Source: Ctena decussata | Lineage: Eukaryota > Mollusca > Bivalvia > Lucinida > Lucinidae | Length of the DNA stretch: 64,000 nucleotides | Direction of reading: 5' to 3' | Assembly (NCBI GenBank): GCA_963989385.1 | Contig: OZ022515.1 | Span: forward strand, 4,496,803-4,560,802 | Part shown: positions 12,590-23,249 of the stretch, one piece after another | Position numbering within the stretch: the first letter of the stretch is position 1 | Layout: each line of letters opens with the position of its first letter | Made by a program: the position numbers and the translations under genes | Notes under the pieces: generated by a model | Database searches by the model: none | What the model saw: only the letters and a program-made list of their open reading frames with translations | What the model was told of the DNA's origin: nothing

Positions 12590-12800
12590 GGTTTTACATT
12601 TAATGGTGACCTAAAGTACAAATTAATAGAGACCAATTGTTAGTCGATATCATATTTTTATCCGTTTAGGAAAATTATAATTCGTCATAAACCAATCGGA
12701 TGCAACATGAATGTGATGCGACAGACTGCATGCTTGGTGGTTAACCCAATCACAGCAAACAACTCTCTGTCCTCTTTAATTGCATATCGGCGGATCAGGT
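12590..12800 (+). pseudogene. Degenerate PLE reverse transcriptase C-terminal fragment
   Basis: Frame-broken homology to the last ~70 codons of the PLE ORF at 45.36-45.57 kb. Shared landmarks are TTTAATGGTGAC / TTTTATGGTGAC, the ATACGTCA-type RHK region, and NVMRQ-ACLV-NPIT. After this point the sequence no longer matches the other PLE tail, so it is an older or separate subfamily. It retains none of the catalytic motifs. Confidence 0.8.
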
Positions 12801-13124
12801 CTTAGACTTAAGGATGTCTCCCGTGCGGCATTTTTCGACGACGTTGGTTTGGGCTTATTGATTCATGTTTTGAAGGTTCCATCGGCATTCAACTGTCGAT
12901 TAGTTTCATACTCTTTGTTTTTCATTTCAGCCAAGAACCTTGATTGATATGTTTGCTTTTTAAATTTATTTTAAGTTTTGAGTATTTCATTTTATTAAGG
13001 ATATTCTTGTGGTCATTTGCTTGAAAAGAGCTTCCCCTTGATTTTTCATAGTTAATATTTGGTGCCTTTTTTTAAAGTTATAGGAGTCCTTTTCCTGTTT
13101 GTTGTATTGGGCGAATTCGATAAA

Positions 13125-13361
13125 TCAGCCGCGACTCGAGATAACCTAGAAAGTGGTTGTGCACCTAGGTTAGACTTAGATCAACCTGGGCATTTGCCTA
13201 GTCTGATCAGACCTTTCGCTAATTGCTTAAAGAGTAGCTAAGGGTCTAAGCTACCTCCATGCGGACCGTGAAGACTCTGATTAAACTGGGGAGAAACCCA
13301 GGCTGATCTGACCTGCGCTGGACGCATAGCCACTTTGTTGGTTTTCTCGGGTCGCGGCTCA
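13125..13361. mobile_element. Foldback MITE, GAGCCGCGAC family, copy 1
   Basis: The left end (CAGCCGCGACTCGAGATAAC, then AAAGTGG) pairs with the right end, whose reverse complement reads TGAGCCGCGACCCGAGAAAA and then CAAAGTGGCTATGCG. A sister copy lies at 27.63-27.79 kb. Non-coding; the foldback spans most of its length. Confidence 0.75.
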
Positions 13362-13413
13362 AATCGGGTCCTGATTATTGTCCTCTTTTCCACTTCTCAG
13401 ATTCGTATGCACG

Positions 13414-14418
13414 GTAGGGTAAAGTTGGGTAAATTCGGACAGTAATATTGTTTTCTTTATATGTCAGTTTCTAGGAATTAAAACAAAATTACTGCATAAA
13501 AAGCAGGGCCGTATGGTATGAACAGACGTGCATCAACCTGCGAAAAGACGTGTATCAACAAGGGATTTCACGCTTTGTTGATGCACAGGTAAGTAACTTT
13601 CAATATGCTTGTGCCTGAGCCATTAAAATAAATATTCCATGCACCCTTGACTCTTCCCTCTCGGTTAATTTACAAAAAAATGGTAGTGTGCTCCCTCTGT
13701 ATTCTTATGACGTCATCATGCTTTGCACCCTTATTACGTCATCAAGTACTGACACAGAGCGATGTTGTCTTCATTCTTATGATGCCAAACGGAGAGTAAA
13801 TAAGTGTTAAAGAAAGCATATGTATCCCAAGCTTTCAGCAATCAAGAACTGCAGGGTGGTACATGAACGGACCAGTCTTGTCCTGTATGGAAATTCTTGG
13901 TTTGATCAAGGTATCTGCTTTTTGTTGATGAATTTGCAACAACCATCTTGGACCCTTTTTCAGAATAATGAGGTTGAATAGGATGATGGCAGCCATTTTG
14001 AATGAGCTTGATGCTCTCGAGCCAGGAAGACGGATATTAATAAAAAGATGCACTATCGCGTTGTTTGTCAAACGGTGACAAAATAAAGTGCCATATTTTT
14101 CGCAAATATTAACGAATGTATCGTTGAATTTATGCAAAAACAGCGATCAAACATATGTTTGCAATGCATTAACATTTGTCAGGTCCCTCGGAAAATGTAG
14201 AAAACCTCTGCCTTCGGCCTCGGTTATCATCATCTCCCTCGGAACCTGGCAAACGTTAATGAATAAAAAAAACATGTTTGATCTCTATATTAACTGACGA
14301 GTGGGCAAACTGTGAAGATCCTGATCAGTCACTATGAGCCGTCTCATCTGGAATTTCACTGTTTGAAATGGTATGTCCGAATTTGCCCGCTGTTCGAACT
14401 TACCCGAATTTACCCTAA
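13414..14418. mobile_element. GGTAAATTCGGAC-ended element, long copy
   Basis: The left end has GGGTAAAGTTGGGTAAATTCGGACAGT. The right end has the reverse complement of related sequence, with TGTCCGAATTTGCCC and ACCCGAATTTACCC in series. Each end of this element matches the opposite end of a 218-bp copy at 21.77-21.99 kb, including subterminal TGAGCCGTCTC, so the two are the same family in inverted orientation. The extra ~790 bp show no recognisable transposase. Confidence 0.7.
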
Positions 14419-14901
14419 TTCGTTCTGTTGAACATATCGTGGGGAATGACTAAAATAAGATAAGAAATCAATAAATAACATGCAGAAAAATCTTTCATTT
14501 TATGCACGACCTAATGCATCATTACTTTTGATCTGTATGACAAAGTTTGTCGTCCCGCTTTAAAATTATCTAATTTAAAGAGATTGTTTACAGCTTTTTA
14601 TAGACTGTATTTATATTAAGAGAAAAAGTATAAGGTTCATACCACTAAACTTTTGGTGGAAAGCATTACAGTTAATGAGAAATTTGATGATAATCACTTG
14701 CCCCAGGAGTCTGCCATTCTATCAGTTGAATGACCTCAAATATTTTCCCCTTGAATCACTGAGCCACCTGCAGCAAGATAATTAGCTCTGCGTAAATGCC
14801 ACAATGCAAATCCAGAATTTATTCAGTGAAATGCAGACTGTTAAACCGGACAGGGAACTAACTTGCTTTTGCAAAACCTGTTTCAGCATAGCGTAGACCA
14901 T

Positions 14902-14936
14902 GATCAGACTGCTTCTTCTTAAGAAGCAGTCTGATC
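14902..14936. repeat. Perfect 16-bp-arm hairpin
   Basis: GATCAGACTGCTTCTT, a 3-nt spacer, then AAGAAGCAGTCTGATC. It lies in a stretch resembling GTAGACC..ATCAGACTGC foldback repeats; a similar fragment appears near 53.57 kb. Confidence 0.8.
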
Positions 14937-14939
14937 TGG

Positions 14940-17465
14940 GATAGCACTATTTGGTAAACCCTCTATGTCCCGATACTTAGAATTTTATGGTTATTCTGGC
15001 GATTAAATCTAGCTTTAGCAGACTAGCTTAACACATGGTAAAAAAGTACTACTACTTGTGTCAATTTTTCCGTATGTGTGTGCTTCTATCCCCATTGGTT
15101 TTGAGGGCGAGATGTGGGATTTGAGTGTATTAATTCCTGATCATTGCGTATCTTTTTACTTTTAATAGGAGATAAAAGCGTGACGTCACTGATAAGATAC
15201 CTGGGGGATTCCCCGAGTCTGGTTGGCAGAAAGGTTGATACAGCATTATAGAATATAGTTAATACTCGTGATTGTTTGTGTAAATTATGACTTTAAAACA
15301 GCAAAATTTTAATGTTTTAGACAGATAATATGTAAGGCTTACATTTTCTTTAGTGAAATTGAATTTCATGATTTATTTGCATGCTAAGATGCTTCAAAAA
15401 TATATTTTTTTTTTCTTTCTATCACAAATGTTCATAGCGCAAATTTATAAAAGGCTAGATGATGTAGCGTGTAAAAAGGGGAAACGGAAAATACAACGAA
15501 TGAACGAACGGACAAACAAATCATTAAATGAATGAATGACTGAATAAATTGCAGTGAATCGTAGATGAATGACTAGATGCATATCTTTTTCTTTTATATT
15601 TCTTAGTTCAAGCTTTTTAACTTCATGTAACTTTCAAAAAGTACTGTTGGCTCAGCTCTATTATAGAATTATATAAACTGTTATAAAATCAATATTTTAA
15701 GTGGCATTTACTTGTTTTAGGATATAGCTAAAAACTGAAACGGGATGAAATGCGAAATTAAATTTTATCATTGAATTATTTTTAGCATTAAACTGTTCTT
15801 AACCTGTTAGATCTCGTATTCACAAAAAACAATATGTACTTTTTATCATAGATACTCTAATATAAAGTATCTGAGTCTGTATCCTATGTTATTTTTCTAA
15901 ATTAAAAATATTTGTTTCCTATATATTGTATAATGGTATATTCGCGGTCTTTAGTGGATCCTTTGATTAAGGACGTCTTATCGTAGTTCAAAACACACCG
16001 CGGGTGTCCTGTGGTGACAATTTGAAATAAACATGTATCTAAAATAAACTGTTTGTGCGCCGAGTGCGTCTAATTATCCGTTAGCACAAACGTATGGCTT
16101 CCGCTATTTTATTTATTTTTTCTTTCTTTCTTTATTGTTCACAGAATTTTAAGAAATCGCAACCATCGATATGTGTTATTATTTCTATTCTTATTTTTAA
16201 TTTTCTTTTCCCTAAATCCGATCGACATTTTAAAGTAATTCCGCTTAAGTTCTCTCAGATATAATATTCTATTTTTTCATCTTATCCTATTTATACTAAT
16301 AAATACAATTTAAAGAAGAAAAGATTAAAATACTGATCTGCAGTATTTTCATTTTATTCTGTTAATATTTTTTCAGTCGAACAGTCCGGTTACGTTAGTG
16401 GGTTTATCCAAATACGCGTTTTACTAGATGAATTCAATTAATTAAATGATTTTTTGTCGTATGACAGGTGACTAAGACCTTATTTCCAATTGTTTTAAAT
16501 CAGTAGCTATTTATTCGGACTTATTTAAGTTATCTTTTACGCATTTTAGTGATTACACTTCAGACTATCCTATAGAAAAACACTGTCCGCTGGCTAATCT
16601 TTTGCCAACCAAGCTACCCACGTGATCATCCGATGACGTCACTGCGGGGATTCCCGTTTTCTCCTATATGAAAATTGAAATAAAAATGAATGCATTAGAT
16701 AATGCATAAAGATGTGAATAATAAAGTCTCAGGCCGACTTCAGACTTTTAAAATTCAATTAGATATCGTAAGAGAATTGTTTCCTATGAAAACTGTAACC
16801 AAGAAGTGATTTATGTTCTCCTTCGACTCCGCGAGGTGCAGATTTCTGGACTAGATAAATGCTAAATTTCATTAGGGTGCCGTCGCGAGGCAATTTAATA
16901 TGTTAATTTCGGCATTTTACAACCTCAGACGACGAGCGCGATTTACAGGGAGCTCAAAAGACCATCAGAAAAGCAGCTAACCGAGTGTGAGAACTAGAGG
17001 TCATGACGTAAACTCATGAAGTAATCTTACGTCGACGCAATCTCCGTCATAGGTATTGCACGACAGCATCGACTGAAATGATACTTGCATACCAATGTTG
17101 ATGACGTAACAATATAAAGACAGTAAAAAATCGTCTAAAAGAGTGTTACATAAGATAACGCCGTCATCGCGTTATGCGCTGCAGAACTTTAACGCACTTT
17201 TAATGACGTCATTTAAGTAAACTATGCAAACTACCTCATATTTATTTTTTTTAAGTCTCAAGCATGTTGTCCAAATTAAATAAACATTTTCTTGAGTGAA
17301 AGGATCACCAGTCAGCAATATAAAGTGAAAGTTTTTAAATCCCTTAAGTATATCAGCTTTCGTTTTCCTCTGGTTGCATGAACTGAGGTTGTGATGTTGG
17401 ATTTGTTGTGATGAAAAGTATTAAAAGTGCGGGCCTATACAGGATTTGGTCTGTCTGTTATTCTG
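14940..17465. other. AT-rich spacer; possible old element 15.17-16.68 kb
   Basis: No gene seen. TAGGAGATAAAAGC..GTGACGTCACTGA..GTTGGCAGAAAGGTT near 15169-15236 resembles the reverse complement of 16590-16672 (TAGGAGAAAAC..AGTGACGTCAT..TTGGTTGGCAAAAG). These may be eroded inverted ends of a ~1.5-kb element. The match is imperfect. Confidence 0.35.
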
Positions 17466-17469
17466 TAAT

Positions 17470-18750
17470 GCCGTTAGATTTTTGTGAAAATTTGTGTCAC
17501 AGATTTCTCTGGAACTATTGAAGCAGCTAGAATCACGAAACTTGGTTTACACATATGAACAATGAATTGTTGTGTTGGCTCATTGTTCCTATTTTTCCCT
17601 TTACTTGTCCAGTTTTCTGTCTTTTCAGGTAATTTTGTGTCACAGATTTCTCAGGAACTTTGCAAGATAGAATCTTTAAACATGGTATAAGTATGTACAA
17701 TGAGTGATTGTATCGTGGGATTGAGACAAAGACCCATTGCTCTTATTCTTCTATTTTTGTCCATTTTTTCTTTCTCCATTTTGCATGTTTATATGGAAAA
17801 TTTGTTTCAAAGTTTTCTCATAAAGTATTGAAGCTAGAATCTTGAAACTTGGTAGTAGATTGATTATGAGTTATTGTATCATAGGATTTAATTGGTTCAT
17901 TGCTCTTGTTCTTACCATATTTATCTATTTTTCTCTCTTTCAAGGAAAATTTGTGTCACATTTTTCTCAAAATTGTGCATGCTAGAATATTCACATTGAT
18001 ATAAATGTGGAGAAAGAGTCGTTGTATCGTGGGATTGGGACTCGGGGCTCATTGCTTTTATTCTTCCTTTTTTTATCCAGTTTTCTTTTTTCCGTTTGTT
18101 TGTATGTTAAATTGAAACTTTGAGACAGGTTTCCTCAGAGGTTAATAAAGCTAGCATATTGAAACTTATTATTTATGTCGACAATAACTTGTTGTATTGG
18201 TGTATTAAGAATTGGGCTTTTTGCTTGCATTCTTCTCTATATTCTTTTTCATTTTTCTGTTCTTCCAAGGAAAATTTGTGTCGCAGTTCTCTGAAGAACT
18301 GTGCAATGTAGACTATTCAAACATGGTATACGTATAAACAATGAGTGTTTGTATCGTGGGATTGAGACTCAGATACATTGCTCGTTTTTTTCTACTTTTT
18401 ATCCATTTTTCTTCCTTTCCCTACTTTGCATGTTAATATGGAAAATTTTTGTCAGAGTTTTCTCCTGAAGTATTAAAGCTAGAATTTTGAAACTTGGTGT
18501 ACATATTGATGATGAGTTGTTGTATTATCGGACTGAGAATCGGGCTCATGGCTCTTATTTTTCCTTTTCTGTCTTTTCAAGATGAATTTGTATAACAGTT
18601 TTTCTCAGGCGCTATATCATCATTATTAAGACACTTCATATAATACAGATATCGATGAGTTTTTACCAACAGGACTATTGCTCTTAGTCATTCTATATTA
18701 ACAGTTTTCTTATTCAGAAAGCTGAAAATTGTGTAACAGTTTTCTTTTCA
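17470..18750 (+). repeat. Minisatellite, ~9 diverged units of ~140-170 bp
   Basis: The phrase AATTTGTGTCACAG-TTTCTC and variants recurs near 17489, 17631, 17800, 17948, 18110, 18274, 18440, 18585 and 18727. Each is followed by a GCTAGAAT-TTGAAACTTGGT variant, a TTGTATCGTGGGATTGAG-type block and a T-rich stretch. Units have diverged and vary in length. No coding frame persists. Confidence 0.8.
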
Positions 18751-18839
18751 ACTTATTTATTGCTCTATTTACATGGCAGTGCGCTACTAGAGCAGTGCAG
18801 CGGGGCTATATAGTCAGAGCCTCTGAAAGCTCTAGTTTA

Positions 18840-19670
18840 TACTGTAATATTTACATTATTGGTGTATTTACAGAAAACCCCTATAGTAAACCATTCAAAC
18901 GTAATGTTGTTTACATTCAAACAGCGACGTCACGTGACATAAATAACGTCAAAGTAAGCCATGGCTCTCGACAATCTGATTGTACGTCGGCGACGCCATA
19001 AACACTGTTCCTGTCTTAGCAGACATGTGTTCCTGCTTCAAGTTTAGCGCTTTTATAAGATTTTTCATCAAGGGTTTGATAGAAACAAATGTAAAAATAA
19101 GCAATAAACTTATTTTTATGTTTATCGAAGTGTATTCTACATTGAATCACCAGCAAAGTTTGCATGAACACCTTCGGGTTCATCTACTTCGCACACGACC
19201 CAATATTGTTTACACTTCCTTAATATTTATATAAGAACACAAATATTTTTTATACATTCTTGGTATGTTTACTGAAAATCCGTGTGGTAAACCATTGGCC
19301 AGTATTATTTTACATTCCAATATTACATTAGCCACGCGGATTCTTGTGACTTATATAAAAATAATCCATGGCTCCCGACAATTTAATTGGACGTCTGTGA
19401 CATCATGACGTCGTTGACGCTGTTTCGCTGTTCGCAGGAAAAACTACGTGAAAATGTTTTTCTGCTTCAATTTTAGCGCTGAATTAAGACTTTTCATCAG
19501 GGTTTTTATTGAAAGGAATATAAATTATTTTTTTATGTTTTTTCGAAGTGTAAACTACATTGTGTCACTACCAAAGTTTACATGAAAACCTTTGGGGTTC
19601 ATTCATTTTGCCAGGGCTCATTCACTTCCCACTCGATCCAATGTAGTTTACACTTCGATAAACCTCAGGA
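18840..19670 (+). repeat. ~410-bp tandem dimer
   Basis: Two copies share the order TTTACAGAAAA/TTTACTGAAAA, TAAACCATT, CATGGCTC-CGACAAT, TTTAGCGCT, TTTTCATCA-GGTTT, TCGAAGTGTA-CTACATTG and CCAATGTAGTTTACACTTC. The second copy starts near 19255. Open frames in the first copy do not survive in the second. Confidence 0.75.
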
Positions 19671-19829
19671 TAAGGAAATTCATTGCTTAAATAGCAATAA
19701 ACAATGTAAAAAATTCAACAATTTATTTACAGAATTTACAAGTTTTGTCTTTCTTCGACAAAGACCATTTAAGAAAACATTGAAATACTACTAAATAAAG
19801 GTTCATTATACGTTCTGACGTTGAATTAA

Positions 19830-20367
19830 AGGTAGGTTCCTAGACTAGCAATAACAATTATGTTCACAAAAGAATTTCGTATTTTTCTGAGCAGTATTGA
19901 ATTCTCTTATTTTTCTGAATTTGTTGCTACTGAGAAACTCGTCAGATGTTGAAGAAAATAGTCGTTTTCCCTTTTGGTTTACTTTCTTTCGTTGGAATTC
20001 CAGTTCTAAAAATAACTATGTTTATTTTGTCTATAAGTGGGCAATTTCTGATGCCATTCTCCAAAGGTCAATTTTCCATTGCCGTGAACTCTCCTAGAGG
20101 TCCTGGCATGGCGGATGGGTTAAAACTATCCCAAAATGCAATGCAGCATGACGTCAGCCACGTTATCTATTTTTGGCGTGAACTAAAAATAGCGCTAACT
20201 GGTGTGCGAAGCAGAGTTAGGAAATCCCTTGCAAAACAACTTTTCTAATTTTTTTTTATTTACACTTTTTAGTGAAACTTATTCATTCCCTTTTATAAGT
20301 GCTTTCCAACAACTTGGATGAACGATCATCAAAATTATGATGCATTCCAAAGTACAGGAACCTACCT
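19830..20367. mobile_element. 538-bp MITE with TTAA target duplication
   Basis: The ends are AGGTAGGTTCCTAGACT and, on the other strand, AGGTAGGTTCCTGTACT: 17 bp with 2 mismatches. TTAA lies immediately outside both (19826-19829 and 20368-20371). A TTAA duplication is the hallmark of piggyBac-type transposition, though the terminal bases are not the classical piggyBac CCC. The superfamily rests on the duplication alone. Frames inside (60-100 codons) match nothing I recognise. Confidence 0.85.
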
Positions 20368-20557
20368 TTAAGGGTGATGGCTGATTCCATGTTGTTACAA
20401 AAATTTTGCCAATTGGGTTATACCATCAATATTATTTTAGCGAGGGGTGTTGGAGGGATGGGGGTGCTGATGTAACAATTATTGCATCTTTACTGATATA
20501 CTGACATAGAAACAATATATGCCAGCTTTAGAATATACTTGGTAATCAACATCTTAT

Positions 20558-20790
20558 ATGCAACTTGAATACAACGTTAAAACACCAGTGATTCAACGTC
20601 ATAACTTTGATTCAAAGTTGATTCAGAGTTATTAAAATATTGTGTGTTTCCAGTTGAATCTCGGGTGATACTCGACTGTTTCAACATACTGTATTCACAG
20701 GTTAAACAGCAGTCACACAACGTTGAAAAACATTGATTCAATCTTGACTCAATGTGGATTCAATGTTTATTCAACGTCGTGTGCCCAGTA
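20558..20790 (+). repeat. GTTGATTCAACGTT-type repeat
   Basis: Many variants of TTGATTCAACGTT on both strands, ending in CGTGTGCCCAGTAG. It is the same sequence theme as 28.86 kb and the 89-bp satellite at 33.9 kb, but more diverged. Confidence 0.6.
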
Positions 20791-20905
20791 GAATGTAGCT
20801 ATGTAATCCCTGTATATTTGATGAACAAAACAAACAATGTTAAGAGTATATTTCTTGTTTTGCAGTGCCTATCTGTCATTCCTGCAGCCCATGAAAAAGA
20901 AACAA

Positions 20906-21077
20906 CAAATTCGATTGAGTGATATCACAAGAAGTGGATTTGTAGTAAAATGGCACATAATAGTATGCTCCTAGATACCTATCTGATAAAGCTTTATCTG
21001 ATAAGTATCTAGGGGCATAATATTATGTGCCGTTTTATTACAAATCCACTTCTTGTGATATCACTAAATCGAATTTG
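20906..21077. repeat. Hairpin with ~86-bp arms
   Basis: The centre is GATAAAGCTTTATC at 20985-20998. The arms run outward through CTAGATAC, GGCACATAATA, AAATCCACTTCTTGTGATATCAC and CGAATTTG with only a few mismatches and no loop. The right arm leads directly into the GTGATATCAC array; the left arm has a single such site (20919). Confidence 0.9.
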
Positions 21078-21473
21078 TGATATCGCTATATCGATTATGT
21101 GATATCACTTTTACGAATATTTGATATCACATATTATTTTTTGATATCACTAAATATCGTGATATCACTAAATCGATTAAATGATATCACAAAATCGATT
21201 AAGTGATATCACTTAACAGGAATAAATTAGAGATATCACAAATTTAAGGTATCACAAAGTATAAGTTCATATGATTTTGTGATATCACTTATTCTATTTT
21301 TGATATCACCGAATTGATATAGTGATCTCACTAGTATAGCTGCGATTTAGTGATATCACAAAATCTATTTTTAATATCACTTATTCACTTAAGTGATATC
21401 ACAGAATCTATTTAGTGATATCATTAAATAGAAATGAATTAGTGATATCACTAAACGAAATTCATGATATCAC
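21055..21473. repeat. Array of GTGATATCAC palindromes with 22-bp phase
   Basis: About 19 perfect or near-perfect copies start near 21055, 21077, 21099, 21121, 21141, 21159, 21181, 21203, 21230, 21247, 21279, 21300, 21322, 21350, 21371, 21393, 21415, 21442 and 21464. The commonest step is 22 bp. Spacers are AT-rich and often contain ATCGATT or CTAAAT. The core GATATC is conserved while spacers drift. No coding potential. Confidence 0.9.
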
Positions 21474-21659
21474 AATGTTCATTTAGAAATATATATAAAC
21501 TGTATATAGATATATATTATATATTAAATGTCCAAAATAAAAGCACAAGCAAGGAAAGTCTATAAAAAATAAAACTGAGTCCGATTTCACAGTAAGGTAT
21601 GATTTATTTCGCTGTTTTCTGCCGGTTTCACTGTTATAGTACAGATCATCAGGAACAAA

Positions 21660-21720
21660 TATGGCGACTTTTATATATTATATAGACTATCATATATTAT
21701 ATAGAAATATATTATATAGA
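21660..21720. repeat. TATATTATATAGA simple repeat
   Basis: Imperfect tandem TATATTATATAGA units. Confidence 0.7.
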
Positions 21721-21773
21721 TACACACTCAAGGGAAGCAACTCTGACATTACATTTTCCTTTCTGTCCAATAG

Positions 21774-21992
21774 AGGTAAACACTTAAAGCGGGTATCTTC
21801 GGACAGGTGGGTAAATTCGGACATACCATTGCAAACAGTGTAAATCCAGATAAGACATAATGAGCCGTCTCGTCAATATTTTGGCTGTTTGGCCAGTTAT
21901 TTTTGTTTAAGTTCCAAACAAACGACATATAAAGAAAATAATGTCACTGTCCGAATTTACCCTCTGTCCTAAGTTACCCTACTCTCCCCTAA
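21774..21992. mobile_element. GGTAAATTCGGAC-ended MITE, short copy
   Basis: The left end contains CGGACAGGTGGGTAAATTCGGACATACC and TGAGCCGTCTC; the right end contains CACTGTCCGAATTTACCC and AGTTACCCTACTC. Both ends match the inverted long copy at 13.4-14.4 kb, for example AAAGAAAATAATGTCACTGTCC here against GGACAGTAATATTGTTTTCTTT there. At 218 bp it is a deletion derivative. Confidence 0.75.
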
Positions 21993-22215
21993 GAGTTGAT
22001 TCTTTTGCATGGGTTTTGCACGCGGAAGTAAACAGAGTCACAAAAAGTGTTGTCCTTTGTTCTATGGAGAGCACTCACTAAAATATAAATTAAGTTGCCA
22101 TTGTCGAACTTGTTGAGCAATTTAATTTGGTGAAAATTTTTATTAAAATCGGATTTAAAGAAAGAAAGGTATGAGGATTTGAAAATTTTAAAATGGCAGT
22201 CTCGGGGGCTGTCTT

Positions 22216-23185
22216 TTTAGCTCGCCTGTACAAAAGGACAGGGGGCTATTGTTGTATCCCTTACGTCGGCGTAGGCGTCGGCGTTGGCGTCACACTTTAA
22301 CGCTTTACCATAAAGCTTATTTAAGAATTTTAAATCTCAACCATCACAGGCAAGATCACTCTGATATTTGGAATATAGTCATACCATAGCACATCCTTCT
22401 ATTCTCTAACGTTATACCCTTGGGTGCGACCTTATGGTGAGGCATAGGGGTCAGAAATTTGTTGTATAACTTTAAATTGAGTGTGACCAACTTTCTTTAC
22501 GTTCCAAATATGGAAGGGTTCTTGCCAGTGCTTGCTGAGATATGAATGTTTATAAAACTTTGTTGTAAAACTTTAAATTGAGTGTGACCAAAGTTTTATA
22601 AACATTCATATCTCAGCAACCACTGGCAAGAGCCCTTCCATATTTGGAACATAATCTTATCATAGCATATACTTACATTACATTACACTGTACCTCCAGG
22701 GGTCAAACCCTGGGGTGGGGCTATTGTGTCAAAAATAGGTCACACTCACTTTAAGGTTTTACAATTAGATATGTCCCCTTTCCCTATGAACGGATCCTTT
22801 GATATTTGCAGTGTAGTTAGATACTGGTTCGAAGTTTTAGGGAGTACCACCCACTTCACCCTCAGTGATCTTGAGGTTAAGGTCAAGGACTTAGAATTTT
22901 GGGTTTTATTTCAGTATTCTGATGGCATACTGTTCCAAAGTGCTTCGGATAGATTTAGTTTATATTTGAACTGATGTTAGATGATGGCTTGAATTTTTAC
23001 ACATTACTATCCCCACCCCGATGGGTAATCCTGGTTTCAAGGCCATTGATATAGAATTCTGTCTGAAATCTTTTGTTTATAAGTATTTGACACTACATGG
23101 ACATGCTTGCATGAAGTTTTATGTAGTGCAAGTCTTCGCGACAAATGCTTGCGAGTCGGGCGAGCACCAGTTCAGGCGAGCTATG
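22216..23185 (+). mobile_element. TAGCTCGCCTG-ended repeat element with internal hairpin
   Basis: It starts at TTTAGCTCGCCTGTAC and ends at TCAGGCGAGCTA near 23185, so 11-bp ends are inverted. A GTCGGCGTAGGCGTCGGCG run near 22264 takes the place of the GTCC tract seen in related elements. Inside, 22501-22562 and 22589-22650 form an inverted repeat with 62-bp arms and a 26-bp loop (GTTCCAAATATGGAAGGG outward). No protein domain seen. Confidence 0.7.
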
Positions 23186-23249
23186 CTGTTAGGCAACAGA
23201 TCTTGTTGAACTTTCTGTCACATGATAAATATTAAAATCTTGAGTAAAA

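Noticed and set aside
15165..16675. Confident 1.5-kb DNA transposon
   Set aside because: The proposed inverted ends align only in blocks; kept as a low-confidence note.
21055..21473. CRISPR-like regular array
   Set aside because: The repeat is a 10-bp palindrome with AT-rich variable short spacers in eukaryotic DNA; there is no leader, no cas gene, and spacers are about 12 bp.
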